DNA from: Geopsychrobacter sp.
GTDB lineage: Bacteria > Desulfobacterota > Desulfuromonadia > Desulfuromonadales > Geopsychrobacteraceae
Direction: 5' to 3'
Assembly (NCBI GenBank): GCA_021647445.1
Contig: JAKIUS010000067.1
Span: 1-7,592 of the forward strand
DNA length: 7,592 bases
The notes under the pieces were generated by a model. It did no database searches. It was not told the DNA's origin and was given only the letters and a program-made list of their open reading frames with translations. Positions 1-6,204 of this stretch are shown piece by piece. The first letter of the stretch is position 1. The number at the start of each line of letters is the position of its first letter. The position numbers and the translations under genes were made by a program.

Positions 1-589
1 TGCGGATCTGATTGATAAAGATGATGCTGCAGTTGCTCTTGCTGACCGATCCAGTCAGTTTACGCAGGGCCTGCGACATGAGACGGGCCTGCAGGCCCAT
101 GTGTGAGTCACCCATTTCACCTTCGATCTCGGCGCGCGGGGTCAGAGCGGCGACCGAATCGATGACCAGTACGTCGATAGCACCGCTACGGACCAGGACC
201 TCGGTGATTTCAAGGGCCTGCTCACCGGTGTCGGGCTGTGAAATCAGCAGATCGTCGGGCTTAACCCCCAGTCGGCTAGCGTACTGGATATCGAGGGCGT
301 GCTCGGCATCGACAAAGGCGGCAACTCCACCAGTTTTTTGTGCTTCGCCAATGATATGCAGGGCCAGGGTTGTCTTGCCTGAGGATTCAGGGCCGTAGAT
401 TTCGATGATGCGGCCGCGCGGGATACCGCCGGCCCCCAGCGCTAAGTCGAGGCGCACGGCTCCGGTTGAGATGGTTTCGATGGCGGGCAGTGTGTTGCCC
501 TTGCCCAGCCGCATGATGCTGCCCTTGCCGAACTGTTTTTCAATCTGGCCCATGGCCAGTTCGATGGCGCGATTACGATCGTCAGACAT
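1..589 (-). CDS. recA: RecA recombinase, N-terminal 196 residues (3' end outside window)
   Basis: RecA is the ATP-dependent DNA strand-exchange protein of homologous recombination and the co-protease that triggers LexA cleavage. The reading frame starts at ATG 589 ([20 protein letters not shown]) and is still open at base 1, so about 196 of the usual 340-350 residues are visible. The Walker A motif GPESSGKTT lies at residues 66-74, the catalytic glutamate in VDAEHALD at residue 96, Walker B (LVIDS) near 141-145, and the ATP-sensing glutamine in FINQIR at 194. These numbers match the E. coli protein, which supports the start. A ribosome binding site GGGAG (598-602) sits 7-8 bases upstream. The gene lies 285 bp downstream of a histidine kinase and probably has its own promoter. 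No E. coli-type LexA box (CTGT-N8-ACAG) is seen upstream. Confidence 0.98.
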   Translation of the reverse strand, partial: MSDDRNRAIELAMGQIEKQFGKGSIMRLGKGNTLPAIETISTGAVRLDLALGAGGIPRGRIIEIYGPESSGKTTLALHIIGEAQKTGGVAAFVDAEHALDIQYASRLGVKPDDLLISQPDTGEQALEITEVLVRSGAIDVLVIDSVAALTPRAEIEGEMGDSHMGLQARLMSQALRKLTGSVSKSNCSIIFINQIR

Positions 590-874
590 GAATCTACTCC
601 CTTACCGAAAAGAAAATGTAATGGTGATGTCGATGGCAGGGATTCTTGCATGCCTTAGTGACAGAATAGGTCATTGGCAAGAGTCTGCTCCCCTCCAGAA
701 CCGGCGTTTGCGATACTGCGCTTTATACGTTTAGGCTGCTCCCCTCTCTCTCACCCAGGGCTCAGGGTCGATAGTTTTTCGCTCATCAGCTCGCTAAACA
801 AGCCTCTACCGATAGCATAGGTCTTGCGGTTTCTTCAAGCATCTATCTTGTGTTTCAGTCGTATCGATGGGAAC
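590..874 (-). other. Non-coding region between the histidine kinase gene and recA
   Basis: These 285 bp carry no convincing gene. Only the recA ribosome binding site (598-602) and an imperfect inverted repeat (642-667) stand out. A TTGCCA hexamer (minus strand, about 679-674) has no good -10 partner 17 bp downstream, and a TATAAA (minus strand, about 727-722) has no good -35, so no promoter is assigned. No strong hairpin followed by a T run was found after the kinase stop codon, so read-through from the kinase gene into recA is possible. Confidence 0.5.
642..667. repeat. Imperfect inverted repeat upstream of recA, possible operator
   Basis: On the plus strand ATTCTTGCA begins the site and TGACAGAAT ends it. 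The outer five bases of each arm (ATTCT/AGAAT) are perfectly complementary and a further CA/TG pair lies inside. The site ends about 53 bp before the recA start codon, where a repressor could act. It does not match the LexA boxes I know from E. coli or Bacillus, so the operator reading is a guess. Confidence 0.25.
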
Positions 875-2359
875 TCATGGACCTTCGATCGAAATTTGAG
901 AACGGCGCCTGTAGAGTGGGAGCATGGAGTGGAAAATACTCCCTTGGCCAGTGCTGCGATTTTCGCTCCACAACAGGCCGCCATGGGCTTCGATCAGCCC
1001 CTTGGCCAGTGGAAGCCCGAGGCCGACACTGGGGACCGCGGGTAGGTTGTTGTGGCGGCCGTGCAGGCGGATATCGCCGCAGCCGCAAAACTTTTCGAAA
1101 ATCTCAAGGCGATCTTTATCCTCGATACCGCTACCACTGTCAGTAATCCGGATATCAATCATGTCGGGGATATTGTCAGATGCAAAAAAAGCCGGGCAGA
1201 AGGGTTCGAGTTGCTGTTTCATCTCTAGAATTTCACTGCGACAGACATAGCATGCATCGAGTTTAATCGCGCCCCCAGTAGGCGTGAATTTGATCGCATT
1301 ATCCAGAATGTGTGAGAGTGCGCGCTCTAGGTGATGACGGTCGCCACAGGGGGCCAGCAGATCCGGTATGTTGCCACGACTCAGGCTGAGGTTTTTTTGT
1401 CCGGCGTTGTCCTTCTTGGTTTTCAGCAAGTCCTGCAGTAGGTGACTCAGGTCAATGCTTTCATGCGCCAGGTAGATATCGCGGGATTCAATGCGGGCCA
1501 TTTCGAGCAGATCTTCCACCAGCGCGTTAAGACGATCTCCCCCTTGCAACATGGTTGAAAGCAGGGCTCTGGCGTCGGGAGAGGCGTTCTGTAGTTGGTT
1601 TTCAAGGAGTTGGCCTGCTGACAGGATGCAGGTTAAGGGGGTGCGTAGTTCATGCGATGCCAGGGCGAGAAAGCGATCCTTCATACGGCTGAGTTGTTCA
1701 AGGGTGCTGTTGGCAACTTCGAGGCGCTGCAGGTGTTCACGTAGTTGCTGACGTGAGCGTTCGAGCTCGCGTTGGCTCGCCTGGGTTAAACGATGTTGCC
1801 ACTCAAGTTTTTCCACCAGCTCATAGGCATCGATATTTGCCCCGATCAGAGCGCAGATCTGTTCGAGCAGGTCAATCTCGACGTGGGAAAACTGACGCGA
1901 AATCCGCTGGAAAAAGAACAGAACTCCCAAGGTGCGGCCATGGGCAATGAGAGGGAGGGCCAGGAAACTGCGCCAGCCGGCATCGAGCACTGCCGCACAG
2001 TAAAGGCAGGATTCGCCGCGCAGGTCGACCCAGTTGTGAGGGATCCCCTTTTCGATAACTTCATTCGCCAGACCTCGCCCGGCGGGGACTTTTTGCAATT
2101 CACGTCTCAGCTGTTCGTGGATGCCGATGGAGGAGGTCAGCTCAAGGGGGGAATCGGGTTGTTGCCGTTGATAGATGCCGCAGCCATCAACGGCGAAGGC
2201 CGCCTGTAGCTGAAGCAGCAGTTGCGGAAGTGATTCTGGACTGTTGCGATTGGTTGCCGTCAGCAGAGCGATCTGCTGCAACAGGCGCAGGCGATCAATC
2301 TCATGTTGCAGGGCGTAGTTGTCGGCGCTGGCGATATCAGTTTGAAGCCGTTTTTCCAC
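875..2359 (-). CDS. Cytoplasmic GAF-domain sensor histidine kinase
   Basis: This 494-residue protein autophosphorylates on histidine and should pass the phosphate to a response regulator, none of which is encoded nearby. No transmembrane segment or signal peptide is seen, so it should sense a cytoplasmic signal. Order: short helical N-terminus (1-35), GAF domain (about 36-183), coiled coil (184-226), dimerisation/phosphoacceptor region with SHELRTP (His236), and an ATPase domain with N box DNAIKF (Asn354), G1 box DSGSGI (407-412), F box IFEKF (420-424) and G2 box GLGLP (446-450). All catalytic motifs are intact. The start is GTG at 2359, preceded 9 bases away by AAGGAG; no better ATG is available. 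The stretch between N and G1 boxes is long (about 45 residues) and cysteine-rich (Cys370, 373, 388, then 425 and 427). The GAF domain also has CLYC (118-121). Its signal cannot be told from the sequence. Confidence 0.93.
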   Translation of the reverse strand: MEKRLQTDIASADNYALQHEIDRLRLLQQIALLTATNRNSPESLPQLLLQLQAAFAVDGCGIYQRQQPDSPLELTSSIGIHEQLRRELQKVPAGRGLANEVIEKGIPHNWVDLRGESCLYCAAVLDAGWRSFLALPLIAHGRTLGVLFFFQRISRQFSHVEIDLLEQICALIGANIDAYELVEKLEWQHRLTQASQRELERSRQQLREHLQRLEVANSTLEQLSRMKDRFLALASHELRTPLTCILSAGQLLENQLQNASPDARALLSTMLQGGDRLNALVEDLLEMARIESRDIYLAHESIDLSHLLQDLLKTKKDNAGQKNLSLSRGNIPDLLAPCGDRHHLERALSHILDNAIKFTPTGGAIKLDACYVCRSEILEMKQQLEPFCPAFFASDNIPDMIDIRITDSGSGIEDKDRLEIFEKFCGCGDIRLHGRHNNLPAVPSVGLGLPLAKGLIEAHGGLLWSENRSTGQGSIFHSMLPLYRRRSQISIEGP

Positions 2360-2361
2360 AG

Positions 2362-2397
2362 GTGATCACTCCTTGAAAAATCACTACGTCTTGTGAT
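2362..2397 (-). promoter_or_regulatory. Possible leader structure overlapping the kinase ribosome binding region
   Basis: Read on the minus strand, ATCAC (2397-2393), an 8-base loop and GTGAT (2384-2380) form a small 5-bp stem followed by four further Ts. The ribosome binding site AAGGAG follows, then the perfect palindrome GTGATCAC (2369-2362), one base before the GTG start. The upstream ATCAC could pair with either GTGAT copy, so alternative pairings that include or free the ribosome binding site are conceivable. The stem is short, so this is a suggestion only. Confidence 0.25.
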
Positions 2398-2494
2398 GCG
2401 AAATTTTTGCTTAGCCATTTCCTGAGAATTTACGAGATCATCACATTTGCATGACGAAAGAGTAATCTAACGCAATTTGCCGGGGTAGGTCCAG

Positions 2495-3736
2495 TTAAGT
2501 ATCGAGGCATTCAAGGGCGAAGCGGCGGATCCATTCGAGAGCCATGTAGGCACTCATCTGTTGGATTTTCACCCGATCACCATGGAACTTGTAGCCGCGT
2601 GCCTGACAGACCCCCTCGGCGGCCAGGGCAAGGTAGACCGTGCCGACAGGTTTTTCGTCGCTGCCGCCCGTAGGACCAGCAATCCCCGTGACCGCCAGGG
2701 CAAGGTCCGCACCTGCGGCGGCGCGGGCTCCTGCTGCCATTGCTTCGGCGCATTCGGCACTGACCGCACCTTTGGTCGCGATGAGTTCAGCAGGCACGTT
2801 AAGCCAGTCGATCTTGGCCGTATCGGCGTAGGTGACCGCACTCCGCTCGAGAAATTCAGATGCGCCCGCCGTACGGGTCAACATCTGACTGATCAGGCCG
2901 CCGGTGCAAGATTCTGCCAGGGTTAATTTGAGGCCAGCGTGGCGCAAGAGTTGGCCGACATGTTCGGCCATGGTTTGGTCTGCACGTTCGACCAGATAGT
3001 CACCCAATTGGGCGACGAGGAGGGCTTCGGCCTCATCGAGTTTCTGTTCGGCATCGATGCTGGCTGAGCGCAGGGCGAGGCGGACCAATGGGTAGTCAAG
3101 CGAGAATCCGACCTCCACTTCAGGCGGAAATTTCGCGTAAGGCAGTCGTGATTCAAGCTGTGGTTCCGAAAGGCCGAAGAAACCATAATCGCGCTGAATG
3201 AGCGGGACGCCGCCAGGCTTGCTGCGTTTTAGTGCGGGGATGACGGCCTGCTCAAGCATGCTGCGCATTTCACTGGGAACCCCCGGCAGAAAGAAGAGAT
3301 CGCAGCCCTGTTGACGCAGCCAGAATCCGGGAGCGGTCCCTTCACGGTTCGGCAACGGGACCGATTTCTGCGGCATGAGTGCCTGGCGCAAGACCTGGGG
3401 ATTGAGTTCGCGGTCGGAGAAGCGTTTCTTGATCATCTGCAGAGCATCGGGATTCTCTTCAAGGGGCCTGCCCAAGGCCTGGGCGACAGTTTTAGCGGTC
3501 AGATCGTCGCCGGTTGAACCCAAGCCTCCCGTTGCAATGATCACATCCTGTTGCGGAATCAGGGCCAAAATTGCGCGCGCAATCGCCTCCGGGTTGTCCG
3601 GAACGCAAAGCGCCGTATTGAGACGATAGCCAGCCGGTCCGAGCAGTCGGGCGATGTCGCGGGTGTTGGTGTCGCTAATGTTGCCGTTGAGTAGTTCATC
3701 CCCGCTTGCCAGTACGGCAATACGCACAATGTTCAT
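2495..3736 (-). CDS. cinA: CinA-family protein (MoCF-like N-domain plus NMN deamidase C-domain)
   Basis: This 413-residue protein has the full two-domain CinA architecture. The N-terminal MoCF/COG1058 domain (about 1-170) shows ASGDELLNGNISDTNT (10-25), the phosphate-binding TGGLGSTGDDLT (69-80) and FFLPGVPSEM (148-157). In characterised homologues it hydrolyses ADP-ribose. The C-terminal PncC domain (about 255-410) has AESCTGG with the likely catalytic Ser276, Tyr303 and Lys308 in the VTYADTAK stretch, and VTGIAGPTGG (349-358). Homologues deamidate nicotinamide mononucleotide to nicotinate mononucleotide, recycling NAD by-products. The start is ATG 3736, with AGGA 9 bases upstream. A GTG three codons later (MRIAV-like start) is the only close alternative. 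It begins 13 bp after the larC stop, so the two are very probably co-transcribed. In competent Gram-positives cinA is also linked to recA. Confidence 0.96.
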   Translation of the reverse strand: MNIVRIAVLASGDELLNGNISDTNTRDIARLLGPAGYRLNTALCVPDNPEAIARAILALIPQQDVIIATGGLGSTGDDLTAKTVAQALGRPLEENPDALQMIKKRFSDRELNPQVLRQALMPQKSVPLPNREGTAPGFWLRQQGCDLFFLPGVPSEMRSMLEQAVIPALKRSKPGGVPLIQRDYGFFGLSEPQLESRLPYAKFPPEVEVGFSLDYPLVRLALRSASIDAEQKLDEAEALLVAQLGDYLVERADQTMAEHVGQLLRHAGLKLTLAESCTGGLISQMLTRTAGASEFLERSAVTYADTAKIDWLNVPAELIATKGAVSAECAEAMAAGARAAAGADLALAVTGIAGPTGGSDEKPVGTVYLALAAEGVCQARGYKFHGDRVKIQQMSAYMALEWIRRFALECLDT

Positions 3737-3749
3737 CGGTTTTTCCTGT

Positions 3750-4934
3750 TCAAGAATTTCGTTCGCTTATTTTATTCCGAACATGCTGCTCGACGAGACG
3801 GTAAACTTCCGGTAAAGGCAGTCCATTGTCCCTGGCCAGGGCACGACAGTTTTCAAACTCTGGGGCAACGCGCAGCAGTTCACCCTGATCATAGAACAGT
3901 TTTGCTTTTGCAGCCCCGAATGGCGTTTCAACTTCGATCTGAAGTCGTTCCAGTTTATAGCGATCAGCGGGATAGGTACGCAAGCCACTGGCGCTGCTGT
4001 TGGTCAGGATTAATCGCGCCAGCCGCTCCGCATCGATCTCCTGACAAATCAGTGTCAAACGGGTAGCCGGGCGGTTTTTTTTCATTTGCAGGGGGCTGTA
4101 GCCGACATCCAGAGCGCCAGCGGCAAGCAGGTCTTCAGACAGGGCACCAAGCCATTCCGGGTTGCCATCATCGATGTGGGTTTCCAGCACCATCACCCGA
4201 TCACGCTCAAGGGTCGAGTTGCTGGTTTCGCCGAGGAGACCGCGCAGCAGGTTAGGACGGTCCTCCAACTGCCAGCCGCCGACCCCGTAACCGCTCTTTT
4301 CCAGCCTGAGGTTCGGCAACGGGCCGAAGTTTACGGCCTCACAGGCAATCGCAGTCCCGCTGGGCGTTACCAGCTCTTTTTCCGTTCCACTGTCCGTAAC
4401 GGGAGCGCCCTGCAGCAGCTCAAGGACGGCCGGGGCTGGTAGCGGCAAGGCGCCGTGCGCACAATGGGACAAACCGCGCGACAGGGGCAGGGGAGAGCAG
4501 ATAAGTTGTTCGATGCCGAGCAGTTCAATGCCGATAGCCGCTCCGACCAGATCAATTATTGCATCGAGGGCTCCCACCTCGTGAAAGTGGACCTGCTCTA
4601 GAGAAATACCGTGAACCTTGGCCTCGGCCTCGCCCAAACGCTGAAAGATCCGGCGCGCACGTTCTTTGATGCTCAGGCTGAGCGAACAATCGACCAGTAT
4701 TTTATCAATGTCGCTCCAGCGCCGATGAGTTTTTTGCTTCTGGCAGATCACCTGCACCCGGCAGCCTTCGATGCCGTGGCGTTGTTCGCGACCGATCTGC
4801 AATTGCCAGCCGGGAAGCTGTAGTTTGTTCAACTCCTGCTCAAGGAGCGCAGAGTCAAGCCCTAAGTCGATCAACAGGCCTAGGAACATATCGCCGGAGA
4901 TTCCGGAGAAACAGTCGAGGTAGAGGGTTTTCAT
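3750..4934 (-). CDS. larC: LarC, nickel insertion protein for the nickel-pincer nucleotide cofactor
   Basis: LarC is a CTP-dependent cyclometallase that inserts nickel into the pyridinium dithiocarboxylate mononucleotide, the last step in making the cofactor of lactate racemase and other LarA-family epimerases. The 394-residue frame carries the family signature DCFSGISGDM (7-16), the histidine-rich HFHEVGALDAIIDL (117-130), ELVTPSGTAI (187-196), ETHIDD (251-256) and QMKKNRPATRL (283-293). Length is typical for a one-piece LarC. In Lactobacillus plantarum the protein is split and joined by ribosomal frameshifting, but here the frame is continuous. ATG 4934 is the first possible start, because an in-frame TAG lies 12 bases upstream. 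Its ribosome binding site is weak. cinA follows after 13 bp. larB lies about 2 kb upstream beyond an accessory insert. larE and larA are not in the window. Confidence 0.95.
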   Translation of the reverse strand: MKTLYLDCFSGISGDMFLGLLIDLGLDSALLEQELNKLQLPGWQLQIGREQRHGIEGCRVQVICQKQKTHRRWSDIDKILVDCSLSLSIKERARRIFQRLGEAEAKVHGISLEQVHFHEVGALDAIIDLVGAAIGIELLGIEQLICSPLPLSRGLSHCAHGALPLPAPAVLELLQGAPVTDSGTEKELVTPSGTAIACEAVNFGPLPNLRLEKSGYGVGGWQLEDRPNLLRGLLGETSNSTLERDRVMVLETHIDDGNPEWLGALSEDLLAAGALDVGYSPLQMKKNRPATRLTLICQEIDAERLARLILTNSSASGLRTYPADRYKLERLQIEVETPFGAAKAKLFYDQGELLRVAPEFENCRALARDNGLPLPEVYRLVEQHVRNKISERNS

Positions 4935-4975
4935 AGCGGGTATCTAATTAAAATCCAATTGCGAAGGGAAAACGT

Positions 4976-5005
4976 ATTCTACTGTTTTGTGGGTATGCAT
5001 TGCAA
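4976..5005 (-). promoter_or_regulatory. Candidate promoter for larC-cinA
   Basis: On the minus strand TTGCAA (5005-5000) and TAGAAT (4981-4976) are separated by 18 bp. They match the sigma-70 consensus at 4/6 and 5/6 positions. Transcription would start near 4968, about 34 bases before the larC ATG. The -35 hexamer lies in a TGCAAAC motif also found in the ends of the neighbouring transposase element. The prediction rests on short motifs only. Confidence 0.35.
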
Positions 5006-5008
5006 ACA

Positions 5009-5040
5009 GGGCCAGTGGGGTCACTGGGCCAGTGGGGTCA
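5009..5040. repeat. Two-copy tandem repeat forming REP-like hairpins at the element's left edge
   Basis: The 15-base unit GGGCCAGTGGGGTCA occurs twice, at 5009-5023 and 5026-5040, separated by CT. The repeat can fold in two ways: CCAGTG (5012-5017) with CACTGG (5022-5027) around a GGGT loop, or CACTG (5022-5026) with CAGTG (5030-5034) around GGC. The last seven bases of the second copy are the first bases of the transposase element's left inverted end. Short GC-rich hairpins next to a RAYT gene are the usual arrangement of REP sequences and their transposase. Confidence 0.6.
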
Positions 5041-5065
5041 GGCCTGCAAAGCTGCAAACTTGGCC
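5034..5065 (+). repeat. Left inverted end of the RAYT element
   Basis: The end starts GGGGTCAGGC and contains two copies of CTGCAAA (5044-5050 and 5052-5058). It matches the right end at 28/32 positions, with differences at repeat positions 11, 18, 29 and 30. The transposase stop codon (5038-5040) and its last residues are encoded within this end, so the repeat is part of the gene. Confidence 0.8.
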
Positions 5066-5997
5066 AGCTGCTCTTTCAAGGCATTCATATCGCTTCTGAG
5101 CTGATCATCACTCTTCGCCTTTTCACGCAGCCGCCTGACCGCCGAACTCAGGCTGCTACTGTCGCGATCCAGCCACCGCCCCAGGTCCGCCAAGGTCGCA
5201 TCGCTGTAGTCAAGCACTGCCCAGGCAGCAAAAGCACGCAGCTTAGAAAGGTTCTGGCTCTGACCGGGCAGGCGCAGTTCGCCCACATCCCGGTTAAAAT
5301 ATCCGCTAACCAGCTTGAGTGTTTCGCCAAGGTCCGAGCGCTGCAAGGGCACTTCTTCGGCCTGTTGCAGCACCTCGTTCAAAAAACTGTCCTCGCCGAA
5401 AATCCGCGCATCCTTGCATCCCGCACCGTGAAATTCTTTGCGGTGGCCCAGCCCCTTTTGGCTCAAGACAAACTCGGTAAAGAGCCTGCGGGCCGGTTTG
5501 ATCTTCTTTGCAAAACGCGAAAGAACCGCATCGCACGACAGCCAGGGGATCTGTTCTTGCCCCATGTAGGCTCGGTGGCCGCTCCAGCGGTAATCAGCCG
5601 GGCTTTCCACCATCCCGGCCCGCAGGGGGTTGAGGTGAAGATAGGCGACAAGTTGCAGCAGGTACTCATCCTCTTCGACCAGCACCGCCTTGTAGCGGCC
5701 CTGAAACAGATGTCCGTGCCTTTTGGTGCGCCAGTTGATCCATTGGGTGTAACGAAAGGAGAGGTTCTGCATGATGCGGGACAGGGGGATCTTACCAACC
5801 TGCAAAGCCAGATGGATGTGGTTGCTCATCAAACAGTAGGCGTGAACACGAAAGCCGAACCGCTCGATGCCTTGTTGCAGAAGCAGAAAAAACCGATAAC
5901 GATCTGCGTCGGCAAAAAAGACGTCAGCGCCGCCGTTGCCACGCAGCATAACGTGGTAGACAGCACCGGGATAATGGATGCGGGGTTTACGGGCCAT
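5038..5997 (-). CDS. REP-associated tyrosine transposase (RAYT, Y1_Tnp family)
   Basis: This 319-residue protein belongs to the HUH transposases related to IS200/IS605, which cut and rejoin single-stranded REP DNA. The start MARKPRIHYPGAVYHVMLRG is the classic RAYT N-terminus. The HUH motif is NHIH (His60, His62). The likely nucleophile is Tyr119 in YLHLNPLRAG (119-128), with Tyr112 as a second candidate. FQGRYKAVLVEEDEYL (98-113) is also typical. The C-terminal part (about 200-295) resembles the DnaA C-terminal-like DNA-binding extension of longer RAYTs (DATLADLGRWLDRDSSSLSSAVRRL within 266-290). The basic N-terminal core and catalytic motifs are intact, so it may be active. There is no ribosome binding site before ATG 5997. 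A promoter-like sequence at 6004-6031 predicts transcription starting at the ATG itself. It overlaps the end of a chimeric upstream frame by 11 bases. Confidence 0.93.
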   Translation of the reverse strand: MARKPRIHYPGAVYHVMLRGNGGADVFFADADRYRFFLLLQQGIERFGFRVHAYCLMSNHIHLALQVGKIPLSRIMQNLSFRYTQWINWRTKRHGHLFQGRYKAVLVEEDEYLLQLVAYLHLNPLRAGMVESPADYRWSGHRAYMGQEQIPWLSCDAVLSRFAKKIKPARRLFTEFVLSQKGLGHRKEFHGAGCKDARIFGEDSFLNEVLQQAEEVPLQRSDLGETLKLVSGYFNRDVGELRLPGQSQNLSKLRAFAAWAVLDYSDATLADLGRWLDRDSSSLSSAVRRLREKAKSDDQLRSDMNALKEQLAKFAALQA

Positions 5998-6003
5998 GGG
6001 TTA

Positions 6004-6031
6004 AGTATAGGGTAAGTTTGCAGGTTTGCAA
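6004..6031 (-). promoter_or_regulatory. Candidate transposase promoter inside the right inverted end, predicting a leaderless mRNA
   Basis: On the minus strand TTGCAA (6031-6026) and TATACT (6009-6004) are 16 bp apart and match the sigma-70 consensus at 4/6 and 5/6 positions. Six bases (TAACCC) separate the -10 from the transposase ATG at 5997, so the predicted first transcribed base is the A of the start codon. This would explain the absence of a ribosome binding site. The assignment is from motif spacing only. Confidence 0.45.
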
Positions 6032-6041
6032 GCCTGACCCC
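6010..6041 (-). repeat. Right inverted end of the RAYT element
   Basis: Read on the minus strand the end starts GGGGTCAGGC and contains TGCAAAC twice. Bases 6022-6037 form a 16-bp palindrome broken by one mismatched pair (CAGG-TTTGCAAG-CCTG on the plus strand), which could fold into a hairpin in single-stranded DNA. It overlaps the transposase -35 candidate and interrupts the reading frame that begins at 6163. Confidence 0.8.
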
Positions 6042-6184
6042 CATGCCCCCTTTTTCTTCTGATGGTCAACATAGACGAGTCCACCTTCAATCTGGCTTGC
6101 GAATCGCCTGACCAGATCTTCCAATTCTTGCTCCGAAACATCGATTATTTCATAAGCACTCATCGGTCCCTCCTTATTGTCGAT

Positions 6185-6200
6185 AGGCCTGCAAAGTTGC
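6185..6200 (+). repeat. Stray partial copy of the RAYT element end
   Basis: The 16 bases from 6185 match the left element end at 5040-5055 in 15 of 16 positions, including a perfect 12-base AGGCCTGCAAAG. It lies outside the element, in the 41-bp gap between the hepT stop and the truncated gene's ribosome binding site. It is oriented like the left end, and so inverted relative to the right end. It may be a REP relic or chance. Confidence 0.45.
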
Positions 6201-6204
6201 CGGG

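Larger units (their letters stand above)
5034..6041 (-). mobile_element. RAYT (REP-associated tyrosine transposase) element with inverted ends
   Basis: A single transposase gene (5038-5997) fills this 1008-bp unit. Its outer 32 bases match as inverted repeats at 28 of 32 positions (5034-5065 against the reverse complement of 6010-6041). The right edge falls inside a truncated reading frame, which fits an insertion or an insertion with loss of flanking DNA. No target duplication is recognisable, as expected for HUH-type single-strand transposases. The exact edges are uncertain by a few bases because both ends begin with a run of G. Confidence 0.75.
5987..6163 (-). pseudogene. 5' fragment of a gene cut by the RAYT element (possibly NucS/DUF91-like nuclease)
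   Basis: A frame with an excellent ribosome binding site (AAGGAGG, 5-6 bases before ATG 6163) begins MSAYEIIDVSEQELEDLVRR and continues to about residue 41 (VDHQKKKGAW). There the element's right end is reached at 6041. The rest, up to the TAA at 5987-5989, is encoded by the element and is not native. The 58-residue chimera overlaps the transposase start codon. From memory, the pattern LEDLVRR...IEGGLVYVDHQ resembles the N-terminus of a family of NucS/DUF91-like PDDEXK nuclease domain proteins of roughly 200 residues or more. None of the catalytic part is present, so this is a tentative match. No continuation is recognisable beyond the left end of the element, so the 3' part seems lost. It follows hepT by 41 bp. 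Confidence 0.6.

Noticed and set aside
12..734. Plus-strand open frames opposite recA
   Set aside because: They are antisense shadows of the strongly conserved recA frame and the region upstream of it.
760..775. Possible terminator after the kinase gene (ACCC/GGGT stem)
   Set aside because: Only a 4-bp stem with no T run after it on the minus strand.
780..850. Resemblance to a GEMM-type cyclic dinucleotide riboswitch (GCAAGACC, then CGGTAGAGGC on the minus strand)
   Set aside because: The conserved GAAA loop, the GACGCAAAGCC segment and the order of elements are missing.
4944..5033. Open frame between the element and larC (reading ...FAMHTHKTVEYVFPSQLDFN, then TAG) as the 3' tail of the truncated gene
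   Set aside because: Too short and with no recognisable similarity; it could be chance.
4987..6015. A 342-codon open frame on the plus strand
   Set aside because: It is antisense to the RAYT transposase, which has clear family motifs over its whole length; the plus-strand translation has no recognisable domain and no ribosome binding site was noted.
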